Shown here piece after piece: positions 22,636 to 33,975 of a stretch of DNA of 64,000 bases (position 1 is its first letter; each line of letters begins with the position of its first letter). The notes beneath the pieces are model-generated. The model was given only the letters and a program-made list of their open reading frames with translations, was not told where the DNA came from and did not search any database. The stretch is from Deroplatys truncata. Lineage: Eukaryota; Arthropoda; Insecta; Mantodea; Mantidae. The position numbers and the translations under genes were made by a program. Location: the NCBI GenBank assembly GCA_030765065.1, contig CM060989.1, forward strand, positions 64,618,001 to 64,682,000, in the 5' to 3' direction.

Positions 22636-24037
22636 TTTGAAATCTGCTGTAGATCTCAAATGAGCGTTAAGCTTGTTAAATAGCATAGTTAGTTTTTCGG
22701 CGATTTTGTAATACTCCTATTGTCAACTGACTCCTCGGAGCTGTATAACCATTTGTAAACAGGTGTTTTAGTGATTAACGTAGACAGAAGTAGGTTATTG
22801 TGTGTGTAGTGAATCGGTAAAACTAGAGAAAGTGGCTGTGATATAAATGCTTTTCCTTAGATTAATACTTATACATGAATCTAGAAAAATAAAGCCAATT
22901 ACAACCTCACATTAACAACGACTTTCTCCTTTATTCTTATCGTTTTCATCTTCTTTCTCGTCACTTCAGCCCACAGCTGTTCTAAGTAGTATTTACAATT
23001 TACAGTACAAATCGTATCTAACAACATAAGGGAAAAGCTTGCCATTTCAATTATAGCCGAACGTCTTTCTCTGGAATGAAACTCATCCTAATGGGTAAAT
23101 TTTCATAATCACCAAAGTGAAGGTATAACACATTGAATCATTCTCAAATTGTTTACATTAATTTTTCCGGTACACAGTGATTTTGGACCACATTCTAGAA
23201 AAGCCAACTTAAAGCCGCGACGTTTGCACTGAGTGCTAAAAGCGGACACGCGTGTCAGATATTCCCTTTAAGGCAACCCATCCGTCAACATATTAAGATT
23301 TTAACATATAATTTTGAACTTTTTCAATGTGCTCTCACAATGAGGGATTACGATTTCTGACTCAAAATTGAATTTCTGCATCACCAAACTACGATAACAT
23401 ATTCATTTTGTTTTGGGAGGAAATATTAATTAGTTTGGTTATAAATACTGTCCAAAATATTTAACTCGTCCGCTAAAGCCTTATTTTGTATACATAAATA
23501 GCTATAAAACAATTTACAATTAGCGTAACGCTATAAGCGTTACAACAAAATGACCGGAATATTTGAACTATTCGCGGTTAACTTGAAAATTGAAAAAAGT
23601 TACGCAGATCATTTCGACTCTTAACACCGAACCAGAATAACTATTCCTAATTCCTACACCAGTGTTATACGATCTCCATTAATCGAGAATCCGCAAATAA
23701 TTTTTCTAAAAATTAATTCTCACACCAGTGCGGAATATCAGTGCATAACGTACCTTAAAAAGCGAATATTTTTACGTTAAAATTGAAAGGTGGAGCACGA
23801 GACAATTACCCTCAGGCAGTCAGGCGCCGGTTCGTATCAGATACCATGGTATAGCGTGCAATGCACGACACAACAGCCGCTGTTTAGTTCGGTTTAACAA
23901 CGTAAAAAGAGTAGCTAAACGAAGATATAATGCTCAGTATTACGTCACCCCATATTCCGACTGCATTTTCCATAGCTCGTGAATTTATTGCCTATGTCAA
24001 TCCGACAGTTCCGAGCATGATAAAGGAACTGCACACA
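22636..24037. other. Largest stretch without recognised repeats
   Basis: About 1.4 kb. No ORF above 60 codons and no family matches. AATAAA at about 22888 and a TCCTTTATTCTTATCG tract follow a GTGATATAAATGC string; a palindrome ATACCATGGTAT sits near 23842. It could be old intron or intergenic DNA. Confidence 0.35.
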
Positions 24038-24061
24038 TTTTTACTTTGTCTACTACATATA
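24038..24061 (+). repeat. Family A start fragment, target of mariner H
   Basis: TTTACTTTGTCTACTACATATA matches the A start and is broken at TA by mariner H. Confidence 0.55.
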
Positions 24062-24510
24062 CGAGGGGCGTCCAATAAGTAAGTTTCCCTGTTTTATAAA
24101 AACATTACACACAATTGATCATGTTGAATTAATTTTATTGTACAATCCTTCTGTTACTTTTCTACATAGTCAACATGTTTTTCCAAGCATTTTTGGGGAC
24201 GGGACACAAGTTCTTCAAAGTCAGTGTTGTACCAGGTCGGGTCCTGTGCTCGCAACCAGCTGTTCACTGATTTGACTTCATCATCGGTGTTAATAGTGCT
24301 TACCTTTAAGTTGGAGGAACATGTGAAAATCACTTGGGGCAAGCTCCGGTGAATACGGAGGTTACGAGAAAACTTCCAAGTTGAATCTTGACCCAGGAGG
24401 AGCTCAGAAGATTCAACTGGGAAGTTTTCTCGCATCCTCCATATTTACCAGATCTTTTCCCAAGCGATTTTCACATGTTCCCCTGACTTAAAAGGTAAAA
24501 TCTTAAACAC
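24062..24510 (-). pseudogene. Mariner H remnant with palindromic duplication
   Basis: Left end CGAGGGGCGTCCAATAAGTA next to TA. The minus strand encodes a transposase tail (SVNSWLRAQDPTWYNTDFEELVSRPQKCLEKHVDYVEK in pieces, stop at 24154). Upstream of residue ~40 the coding strand folds back: roughly 24290-24386 is repeated inverted at 24402-24510 around a ~15-base centre, so the transposase segment that should carry the third Asp is present twice in opposite orientations. The rest of the gene is absent. Confidence 0.75.
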
Positions 24511-24631
24511 CATGACGAAGATCAATCAATTATTTAAAATAAATTGTGTGTTATAAACAGATCTACATTTTTTACACAAAATACATTTTGAATGATGAGT
24601 TCAAAGGCTATTTCTAGAAAGTGCAAGATTT
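24511..24631 (-). repeat. Family A, old minus copy (part 1)
   Basis: AATAAATTGTGTGTT, AGATCTACATTTTTTACAC and GGCTATTTCTAGAAAGTGCAAG are A minus-strand landmarks. Interrupted by family B and resuming after 25638. Confidence 0.6.
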
Positions 24632-24637
24632 AAACTT

Positions 24638-25638
24638 GAAGAAGATGGTTGCTTCGTTTTGTTCTTTGCCCCACGTTTTGGGAGGCAATTTGGAGAAGGT
24701 TTGTTGCTGCTACGTATGGAAAGTCAGTTTGAAGATGTATTATATTTAGACTGTTGGGGAGCCGAACTTGAACTGCAACCGCACGTATGGTAAAACGTTT
24801 CCGATAGCCTTCGCCCCAAGTTTAAAAAATATTAACTTAGTAATTTGACTGTTTCTTTAAACATTATATATTTATGTTTGCCTCGGCTGCGTCAGTATTA
24901 TTGTTAGAGACATGGATTTCTTTGCAGGGAGTAGTACGACTGAAGAATGTAGGCTTATACAGATTATAATTTTTACTTCACTCCTTTTGTTAATGCTTGA
25001 CACGATTGAAATAACACTTCACTGTTATAGAGAGCTGTGAGATTCTTTTGTTAATTACTTGCAATTTTTAACACATAAACTATTTTTGTCTCACACTAAT
25101 ACGTATTAAATTTCTCGAGGACGCATCTCGCGTCCGGTTAGGAACACTGTCTACAACCAACACGTCCAGTTATGAGCGCTGTCTACTAGCAACTGACTTG
25201 ATTTCTACCGCCTTAATTTGTAAATTTCTGTATTTCAATTTCTGTTTGGCTAATCCTAGTCCAATAGAATACTTTTATTTAACTTTAGTTTTTTTCTGGC
25301 TGTTGATTGTCTATTTTATAAACTGTCTCAAAAATTACATCATTGTTGCTCCAAGAATGACTAGTAGCATTATTATACTTTCTTACTCATTATTGCCTCA
25401 AGGTTACCTCATTGTTAGCAACATATAACCTATTATTCTCACAGCTCTACATTATTAAATTACATAATACATTCACATAACATTATTTAACATGTATAAA
25501 ATAATATAAACATATAAAATCACTGTAATATACACTTTCATATATTGTTACATATACATATTGCTCTAAGGCGGGCTGTTATTATATTTTTATTATATAA
25601 TTTGACTAAAATCATTTAAGTGTTAAAAATACTGCCTC
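24638..25638 (-). mobile_element. Family B element, complete, 6-bp duplication
   Basis: 1001 bp. Flanked by AAACTT at 24632-24637 and 25639-25644, with the host family A copy continuing on both sides. Ends GAAGAAGATGG...ATACTGCCTC. On the complementary strand it reads AGGCAGTATTTTT...CTTCTTC with two CCAAT motifs (TAGCCAAT). No ORF of note. The superfamily is undecided: 6-bp duplication and AG...TC ends recall Polinton-type termini, but the long inverted repeats of Polintons are missing; a solo LTR would need TG...CA. Confidence 0.8.
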
Positions 25639-25644
25639 AAACTT

Positions 25645-25980
25645 TATTTGTAAAGTAAATATTTTAAACATATGGTATTTTAATCAAAATCGTTAGTCAT
25701 CTTTGATAGATCGAAACTTTTGCAAATCTTCCATGTAAAGGGTAGTTGGGGTGGGAGATTTTCTTGAAAATATTTGGGTCGCCTTTTTGTAAGGTGCTAA
25801 ACCTAAATATCAAATTTGGTATTTAACGGACATTTCGTTTTGGGGTTACGCTGTTCACATTTATAAAAATGCTTCTTTTGGGATTTAGGAGGTCTCAAAA
25901 CATGCATTTCTAGAGAAATATAGGTATCCAATTTTTGGTTGGAATATAATACTTCCTGTACTTATTGTGAGTACGTCTAT
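25645..25980 (-). repeat. Family A, old minus copy (part 2)
   Basis: TATTTGTAAAGTAAATATTTTAAACATATGG through GGTATCCAATTTTTGG and CTTCCTGTACTTATTG. Continues the copy split by family B. Confidence 0.65.
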
Positions 25981-26566
25981 GTATTTCTGTGAAATCTCAA
26001 TGTCGAGTTTAGTACTCCTCTACCTTGGGTATGCTGTAGAGAAAGTATAGACGAATCTTGTCCAAAAGTGGAAGCTTTAATTATCAATACCAACACTTTC
26101 AGTTGCAAATTTAAATGTTTTATGTATGTGTTTCTTTTCTTTATTCAAATTACAAATTCCATTCAGGGAGATAATTCTGGAATGTTAGCTAAGCTAAGCT
26201 GTGCGTACAACATATAGTACATGAAGCACCCTGTGTTGCGCCAACCGCCTACGGAGAACAGGGTGACCGCGTGAATTATTAAATTCCATTTCCACGCTGT
26301 CAGTCTTCTTTCAGTCCTACCCTGTGTGATGCAGCAAGTCAAACCTGGGACACTCTCTAGGTGCGCAGGGGATGAAGCATAAAATGCAGAGAGGAGAGCC
26401 GAAATGGAAACGAAGATGGAGAATCGGGGATGACACAGGGATGAGAGGGAGAGGGAATCCGAAACGAAGCAAAAATGTGGAGGTACACCAACAAAACTAG
26501 ATACGGAAAGTATGAAGTGAGCGACTCTATGCTTCACATTACTCCCAATGTAAATTTAGTCATCCT
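25981..26566. other. Unassigned region
   Basis: A 124-codon minus-strand frame (26163-26537) is Ser/Leu-rich with no domain, and the complementary purine-rich strand suggests a compositional artefact. No other signal seen. Confidence 0.35.
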
Positions 26567-26805
26567 CGTGGTGTAGAGGACGCGGGTTCAAACCCGGCGG
26601 AGGGCGATGGATTTTTTCGGGCGTAAAAATCCTTAGCACGGCTTCCTTCGGAAGGGAAGTAAAGGCGGTGGTCCTGTGTCGTAGATTTACGGCACCTAAA
26701 AGACCTCAAGCCGGATAAAGAGGCCTCTGCGTAAAATTACAGATATTTCACGCCCAATATAGAATGGGACGCTAAGGACCACAGCAGTTAGAGTCCATAA
26801 ATAAA
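26567..26805 (+). mobile_element. SINE S1, plus copy
   Basis: Starts with TCCTCGTGGTGTAGAGG (A box) directly next to CGGGTTCAAACCCGG (B box): the anticodon arm is deleted. Body: TTTTTTCGGGCGTAAAAATCC, CTTCCTTCGGAAGGGAAG, GATAAAGAGGCCTCTG, ACGCCCAATATAGAATGGGA. Ends in ATAAATAAAA, and a family A element begins in that A-rich tail. Confidence 0.78.
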
Positions 26806-27753
26806 AAATCTGATGTGTTACACTCACATGGCTTTCTCTACTCTTGTACAAATTATTTTTACAAACTCTTATTCTCCACCTATGAAATCGAGATAAACGT
26901 TTGCAGAAACGATCTTTTGACACGCAAAGAGAATTACATTTACACATAACGACCTGTTCTGAAAATATTTGACTATCGCTTAAGGCCTACTATGTTCCCC
27001 TTGTTTTGTATTTGCAACGGCAATATAGAAATACAGTAGCCTTTAAGCACATACATATCTCTTAATAGCTGGTTGCTAGGTGCAGCACCATTCCCTTTGC
27101 CACAGATTAATACTCTTTGCATATCCAAGACAAAAAAAATGAATAACGAATTCCCATTTGAGAAAATAAGTATTGAAAAATTTTAGGGAATAACAAGCAA
27201 TATCTCGAAAACGGTTGACTCAACAAAAAAAATGTGTATGACAAATTGTGTATTTTAACGCGATCTACATTTTTGTGTAGTAAAATTTTGTCTATCTCTT
27301 ATGGTTTACCAGTTATGCAAAAGTCGTTTACAATGAAGAATACTTTTGGAGACATTCCCAGAAAATTTAGGATATACATTTTATTCGTCATGAAAATATC
27401 TTAAACACATGATATTTTAATCAAAATCGTTAGAGCCATTTTTGAGAAAATCAACATTTTCGAAAAATGTTCCATGTAAAGGGTAATCTGGGGTGGGGGG
27501 ATTTTATTGAAAACCTTCGTGTCGCATCTCTGGAAGATACTGAACCTAAATACCAAGTTTGGTTTTTATCCGACTGTTCGTTTCTAAGTTATGCTGGTCA
27601 CGGACACACACACACACACGGACATGTTTCCAAAAATGCTTTCTTTCTGATTCAGGGGGCCTCAAAACACATTTCCGGTGAAATCCCGGTATCGAATTTT
27701 TGTGTGGAATACAATACTTCCCCTACTTACTATACGTACTGGAGAAAGTAAAA
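26806..27753 (-). mobile_element. Family A, complete minus copy (long form)
   Basis: AAAAATCTGATGTGTTACAC start and TATACGTACTGGAGAAAGTAA end, ~950 bp, with the long terminal module including the ATATAGAAATACAGTAGCC block. ACACACACAC microsatellite. Confidence 0.87.
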
Positions 27754-27802
27754 AAAATGTCATTTTAATATTAGGAACGCTAAAGTTGAATTATATTTGA
27801 AA

Positions 27803-28630
27803 AAATTCTGACGTGTTACATCCACATGACTTTCTTTGCCCTCTATTGATTAGTGGATATACAGATTACTCTTACGAAAGTTTATTTTCCTATCTACTTT
27901 ATTTTAATCGAGATAAACCTTTCTTGGAAATAGCTGCATTACTCATTTCGTTATAGATACAAACAGAATAGCGATATTCAAATGTTTTAGAACGGTACGC
28001 TATATGTTGGCCTTGAGATTCCATACTCTTTTCATGACATCGCGAGAAATAACCGAAAATCGACAGGACTTAAAAGAATGGTTAAGTATTGAACAATTCG
28101 AACCATTAATAACCTATATTTGGAAATGGCTGATGTCACAAAAAAAGTTTTTTGGAGATAAAGTGTGTGTTTAAAGAGATTTACATTTTTTTGTGTAGTA
28201 CGTTTTCGTTTATCGCTTAACTTTACAAGGTTATACAAAATTCCTTCCAAATGAAGAGGACTTCACAGGAGATTCCTAGAAATTCAAGATATAAGTTTTA
28301 TTTGTCATGTAAATATAATTAATATATAGTAGTATAATTAAAATCGTTAAGAGAAATTTTTGAGAAAATAAAAAATTTCGAAAAATGTTCCATGCAAAGG
28401 TACTAATACTGATCTTAAATACCAAGTTTGGTATTTATCCGACTCTTCGTTTTTGAGTTATGATGTTCACAACACACGCACGCACACACGGACATTTTCC
28501 TAAAAATGCCTTTTTATGTATTTATTCAGGAGGCCTCAAAACATGTATTTCCGGTAAAATCTCGATATCGAATTTTTGGGTGGAATGCAATACCTTCTCT
28601 ACCACTACGTAGTGGTAGAAAAAGTAATAA
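27803..28630 (-). repeat. Family A, old minus copy
   Basis: AATTCTGACGTGTTACATCC start and CTACGTAGTGGTAGAAAAAG end. Strongly diverged. Confidence 0.75.
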
Positions 28631-29030
28631 CAATGAATATCTCGGAAATGGCTGAAGCTACAAAAAGGTTATTATATTATGCAAAATTCCTTCCGAATGA
28701 AGGCTTCGGGGTTATTTCCACAAGGTTCAAGATGTAGATTTCATTTGACATGCAAATACCTTAAACATATGGTATTTTAATCAAAATCGTTAAAACCATT
28801 TTTGAGAAAATTAAAAATAAGAAAAATGTTTCCATGCAAAGGGCATTTTGGGGTGAGGGTTTTCTTAAAAATCTTCACGTCGCATCCTTGGAAGATACTG
28901 AACTTAAATACCCAGTTTAGTATACATCTGATAATTGATTTTTAAGTTATGAAAGACACACACACGCGTACTCTTTTCTAAAAATTATTTTTTTATGCAG
29001 TTCCAGAGAAATCTTAATATCGAATTTAAA
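28631..29030 (-). repeat. Family A, old minus body fragment
   Basis: ATGAATATCTCGGAAATGG through the CCTTGGAAGATACTGAAC and AATCTTAATATCGAATTT blocks, stopping in an A/G-rich simple tract (29026-29053). Confidence 0.6.
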
Positions 29031-29090
29031 AAAGAAAGAAAGAAAAAAAAAAGCAGAGGTGATTTGTGGCAATTAGTCCACCACCTATTT

Positions 29091-31725
29091 TTACTTTCTC
29101 TACTACGTATAGTAAGTAGGGGAAGTATTGTATTCCACCCAAAAATTCGATACCGAGATTTCACCGGAAATACATGTTTTGAAACCCCTTGAATCCAAAA
29201 AAAAAACATTTTTGGAAACATGTCCGTGTGTGTGTCTGTCTGTGAACAGCATAACTCAGAAACGAACAGTCGGATAAACACCAAACTTGGTATTTAGGTT
29301 CAGTGTCTTCCAGAGATGCGACACGAAGGTTTTCAAGAAAATTCCCCCACCCCAGACTACCCTTTACATGGAACATTTTTCGAAAATTTTAATTTTCTCA
29401 AAAATGGCTCTAACGATTTTGATGAAAATATCATATGTTTAAGATAATGTCATGAGAAATGAAATGTACATCTCGAATTTTATGGGAATGTCTCCAAAAG
29501 TATTCCTCATTGTGAACGACTTTTGCATAACTGGTAAACCATAAGAGATAGTCAAAATTTTACTACACAAAAAAATGTAGATCGCGTTAAAATACACAGC
29601 TTATGCCATATACATTTCTTTTGTTGAGTGAACCGTTTTCGAGATATTGCTTGTTATTTCCTTAAATTTTTCAATACTTATACTTTTTCTCAAATTCGTT
29701 ATTCATTTTTACTTTCTCTACTACGTATAGTAAGTAGGGGAAGTATTGCATTCCACCCAAAAATTCGATACCGAGATTTCACCGGAAATACATGTTTTGA
29801 GACTCACTGAATCCAAAAAAAGCATTTTTGGAAACATGTCCGTGTGTGTGTCTGTCTGTGTGTCTGTCTGTGTGTCTGTGAACAGCATAACTCAGAAACG
29901 AACAGTCGTATAAACACCAAACTTGGTATTTAGGTTCAGTATCTTCCAGAGATGCGACACAAAGGTTTTCAAGAAAATCCCCCCACCCCAGACTACCCTT
30001 TACATGGAAGATTTTTCGAAGATCTTAATTTTCTCAAAAATGGCTCCAACGATTTTGATTAAAATATCATATGTTTAAGATAAAGTCATGAGAAATGAAA
30101 TGTATATCTCGAATTTTCTGGGAATGTCTCCAAAAGTATTCTTCATTGTGAACGACTTTTGCATAACTGGTAAACCATAAGAGATAAACAAAATTTTACT
30201 ACACAACAAATGTAGATCGTGATAAAATACACAACTTATGTCATATACATTTCTTTTGTTGAGTGAACCGTTTTCGAGATATTGCTTGTTATTTCCTTAA
30301 ATTTTCCAATACTTATACTTTTTCTCAAATTCGTTATTCATTTTTACTTTCTCTACTACGTATAGTAAGTAGGGGAAGTATTGCATTCCACCCAAAAATT
30401 CGATACCGAGATTTCACCGGAAATACATGTTTTGAGACCTCCTGAATCCAAAAAAAACATTTTTGGAAACATGTCCGTGTGTGTGTCTGTGTGTGTGTGT
30501 GTCTGTGTGTGTGTGTGTCTGTGTGTGTGTCTGTGTGTGTGTCTGTGTGTGTGTCTGTGAACAGCATAACTCAATAACGAACAGTCGGATAAACACCAAA
30601 CTTGGTATTTAGGTTCAGTATCTTCCAGAGATGCGACACGAAGGTTTTCAAGAAAATCCCCCCACCCCAGACTACCCTTTACATGGAACATTTTTCGAAA
30701 ATTTTAATTTTCTCAAAAATGGCTCTAACGATTTTGATTAAAATATCATATGTTTAAGATAATGTCATGAGAAATGAAATGTATATCTCGAAATTTCTGG
30801 GAATGTCTCCAAAAGTATTCTTCATTGTGAACGACTTTTGCATAACTGGTAAACCATAAGAGATAGACAAAATTTTACTACACAAAAAATGTAGATATCG
30901 TTAAAATACACAACTTATGTCATATACATTTCTTTTGTTGAGTGAACCGTTTTCGAGATATTGCTTGTTATTCCCTTAAATTTTCCAATACTTATACTTT
31001 TTCTCAAATTCGTTATTCATTTTTTTATGTCCTGGACTTGCAAAGAGAATGGAATGCGCCGCATAGCAACCAGCGTTAAAATATTTGACCATCGCTTAAA
31101 AGCTACCATATTCCCCTTGCATCTACAAGAAAATTAGCAATAAGATTGACATCTCGATATCTCGATTAACATAAAGCATATGGAGAATAGGCGTTTGTAA
31201 AAATAGATTGCACAAGAGTAGAGAAAGTCATGTGAGTGTAACATATCAGATTTTTTTTATGTCCTGGACATGCAAAGAGGATGGAATGCGCCACATAGCA
31301 ACCAGCGCTAAAATATTTGACTATCGCTTAAAAGCTACCCTATTTCCCTTGCATCTACAAGAAAATTAGCAATAAGATTGACATCTCGATATCTCGATTA
31401 ACATGAAGCATATGGAGAATAGGCGTTTGTAAAATTAGATTGTAGAAGAGTAGAGAAAGTCATGTGAGTGTAACACATCAGATTTTTTTTTATGTCCTGG
31501 ACATGCAAAGAGAATGGAATGCGCCACATAGCAACCAGCGTTAAAATGTTTGACTATCGCTTAAAACCTACCATATTCCCTTTGCATCTACAAGAAAATT
31601 ACCAATAAGATTGACATCTCGATATCTCGATTAACATGAAGCATATGGAAAATAGGCGTTTGTAAAAATAGGTTGTACAAGAGTAGAGAAAGTTATGTGA
31701 GTGTAACACATCAGATTTTTTTGGA
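29091..31725 (+). mobile_element. Family A modular array: three bodies, three terminal modules
   Basis: Bodies start at about 29092, 29710 and 30344 (617, 634 and 678 bp); terminal modules of about 236 bp end at about 31254, 31490 and 31724, each closing CATATCAGATTTT or CACATCAGATTTT. The order is body-body-body-end-end-end, so only the middle junction makes a full unit. The third body has the longest TGTGTGTC tract in the window (about 87 bases, 30473-30560). Copies are very similar, hence young. Confidence 0.88.
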
Positions 31726-31737
31726 TACGTTTCTATC

Positions 31738-31995
31738 TCAGTCTATAAAAACAAAACTTCCGGGGATGAAAATCAAAATTGCGCGACTACAGCCTAAAAC
31801 CCCGATATTCATCGAAGTTACTGCGTAGGGTGATCGAACTCCAGAGCGTGTAGGACTGAAATTATCAACACCTGCAAGACACCGCCTTGTAATTCCGAGA
31901 ATATCGGCTGTAAAGCGTGTTTCACTTTCAGCCGTGAATTTAATAGCAGACTTCTGCTCGATATTCCAAATACCTGGGTCCATTAATTTTACTTT
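31738..31995 (-). pseudogene. Unrecognised reading frame, part 2 (downstream of hAT insertion)
   Basis: Minus-strand frame reading MDPGIWNIEQKSAIKF... to a stop near 31738 (ends SFVFID). It has ordinary protein composition with no simple-sequence bias. The sequence before it on the same strand continues, after removal of the hAT element and one duplication copy, at 35139-35400. I do not recognise the family; an old cellular exon, a transposon ORF or an endogenous viral fragment are all possible. Stops remain in the joined frame, so it is not functional. Confidence 0.45.
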
Positions 31996-32005
31996 TAAAA
32001 GACGT

Positions 32006-32013
32006 GTTTTAAG
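32006..32013 (+). repeat. hAT target-site duplication, left
   Basis: GTTTTAAG, identical to 35131-35138. Confidence 0.92.
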
Positions 32014-32287
32014 TAGCGATGGGTTGATACCACTATTTCTCGATAATCGATACCGATATTGATTCTTGAGCACCGATACTCGATGCGCACTTTATAAAAA
32101 AGTGCAAAAACGATGGCTTGTGCACTGAATAATGTTGTTATTACTAGTTTTCTGTGTATAAACATATGTAAAAAAATTTGTATTGTATGGTAATTCCGAA
32201 ATTGTTCCTGTTTGACATTCTCCAATTGGCAGCAATTTTTTTATTTAAATAATGCCAGCGGTTATGTATTCCATATTGTTAATCAAG

Positions 32288-32288
32288 G

Positions 32289-32342
<54 letters not shown>

Positions 32343-32343
32343 T
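32288..32343 (+). repeat. (TAA)n microsatellite
   Basis: About 18 uninterrupted ATA/TAA units within the left part of the hAT element. Confidence 0.95.
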
Positions 32344-32378
32344 CTTTGCTTCGATTTTTATATACCTATATTTGTGTT

Positions 32379-33377
32379 AGGCAGTATTTTTAGCACTTAA
32401 ATAATTTCAATTAAATTATATAATATGTAAATTCAATAATATTGCCTTGAAGCAATATGTATGTAATAATTTTTTAAAATGTATGTAACAGTCATTGTAT
32501 TAATGTTTATATTATTGTAAACATGTTTAATAACGTTATGTGAATGCATTAGGTAATTTAATAATGTAAGAGCTGTGAGAATAATAAGTTTAAAGTTGCT
32601 AACAATGAGGTAACAATGAGGTAACCTTGAGACAATAATGAGTTTGAGAGTTTAAATGCTACTAGTCATGATTAGAGCAACGGTAATGTAAATTTTGTGA
32701 CAGTTTAAAATTAGCCAATCAACAGCCAGAAAAAGCTTTAGTATAATGCAGGTATTCTATTGGACTAGGATTAGCCAATCAGAGACTTGAAATGTAGAAG
32801 CTTACGGATTTTGACGGTTCAAATATGTTAAGTTGCTGGCAGACCTTGGCAGTGACCGGATGGAAGATGTGTTCTCTAAAGAAATATTACGTATTCGCGC
32901 GAATCGTAAAATTATGTATACGCGTTAACAAAGTGCAAGTATTAAAGAATCTCACAGCTCTTAATATCAGCGTAGTGCTATATAATTTGTGTCAAGGATT
33001 AATAAAAAGAAGTGAATTTAAAACTTAAAATCTGTGTAAGCCTACTTTCTTGTCGCACCACGCCCTGATTAAGAGAAACGTGTCTCTAAAGAAAGACTGA
33101 CGCAGCCGAGGCAAAAACAAACATAAATAATATCTATAGAAGAAGTTTAATAGCAAAGTTAAAATATATTTTATAAACTTGGAGCGTAACAACAAAAATA
33201 CATCATCTTCAAAATCAGCTTTTCATAGTAGCATATTACGTAAACAACAACTTCAAAATTAACGCCCAAAGCGTGGTGCTAGCTCTAACAATTCAAGAAA
33301 CAAACTATTTCAAAATTGACGTCCATATGTGGAGCTAAATAAATAAAATAATAAACTCCAAGAATAATACTTCTTCA
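32379..33377 (+). mobile_element. Family B element, complete, 6-bp duplication
   Basis: 999 bp, AGGCAGTATTTTT...AATACTTCTTCA, flanked by TGTGTT at 32373-32378 and 33378-33383. Contains two CCAAT motifs (TTAGCCAATCA near 32711 and 32772), AATAAAAAG (near 33000) and, at its right end, the CACGTATGG-type subrepeats. A 67-codon frame (32825-33028) is not domain-bearing. Confidence 0.8.
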
Positions 33378-33435
33378 TGTGTTGAAAACTTTCTTTTAAA
33401 GGATTTACTATTCATATTACAGAAATTAGTCGTAC

Positions 33436-33645
33436 GAATTGAATTGAGTTTTATATATGGACGCTCTTTAACAACTGTGGTCCTTAGCGTCCCATTTTAT
33501 ATTGGGCGTGAAAGACCAGTAATTTTGCTCAGAGGCCTCTATATCAGGCTTGAGGTACTTTTATGTGCCGTAAATCTACAACACGGGACCACCGGCTTTA
33601 CTTCCTTTCCGAAGGAAGCCATGCTAAGGATTTTTACGCCCGAAA
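33436..33645 (-). mobile_element. SINE S1, 5'-truncated, 13-bp duplication
   Basis: Minus-strand copy flanked by AAATTAGTCGTAC on both sides (33423-33435 and 33646-33658), the mark of LINE-mediated insertion. The tRNA head is missing: the copy stops at CGCCCGAAA, i.e. 5' truncation. Confidence 0.9.
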
Positions 33646-33975
33646 AAATTAGTCGTACAGTATATCTGTAAGGTATGCTCGTGACCCGTGTTTGACATAC
33701 ATAAATACAAACTAACAGAGGAAGGAAACAACAAATATATCCATGGGCTGTATTATCTGTCTTAAGTTCTGATTTGTTTTTGCCCGATTCTTAGAGTTTG
33801 GTCACCGGAGTAGTTAAATGGTATAGCTGAGAGTGAGTCACCAAACCAGGCTACTGCAGAAACATGATTTAGTGCGTGAGTTAAATCAGTTTCATTCACA
33901 ACTCAGTTAACGCTGCATGTTACATGAATACCTCTACTCCTTCCTCCATTGTTTCGCATGTTTTCATTTAAACTG

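Noticed and set aside
23837-23850. Palindrome ATACCATGGTAT as an operator or origin
   Set aside because: Isolated short palindrome without any supporting context.
26163-26537. 124-codon minus ORF
   Set aside because: Ser/Leu/Phe-rich, mirrors a purine-rich plus strand, no domain, and neighbouring frames are similar in openness.
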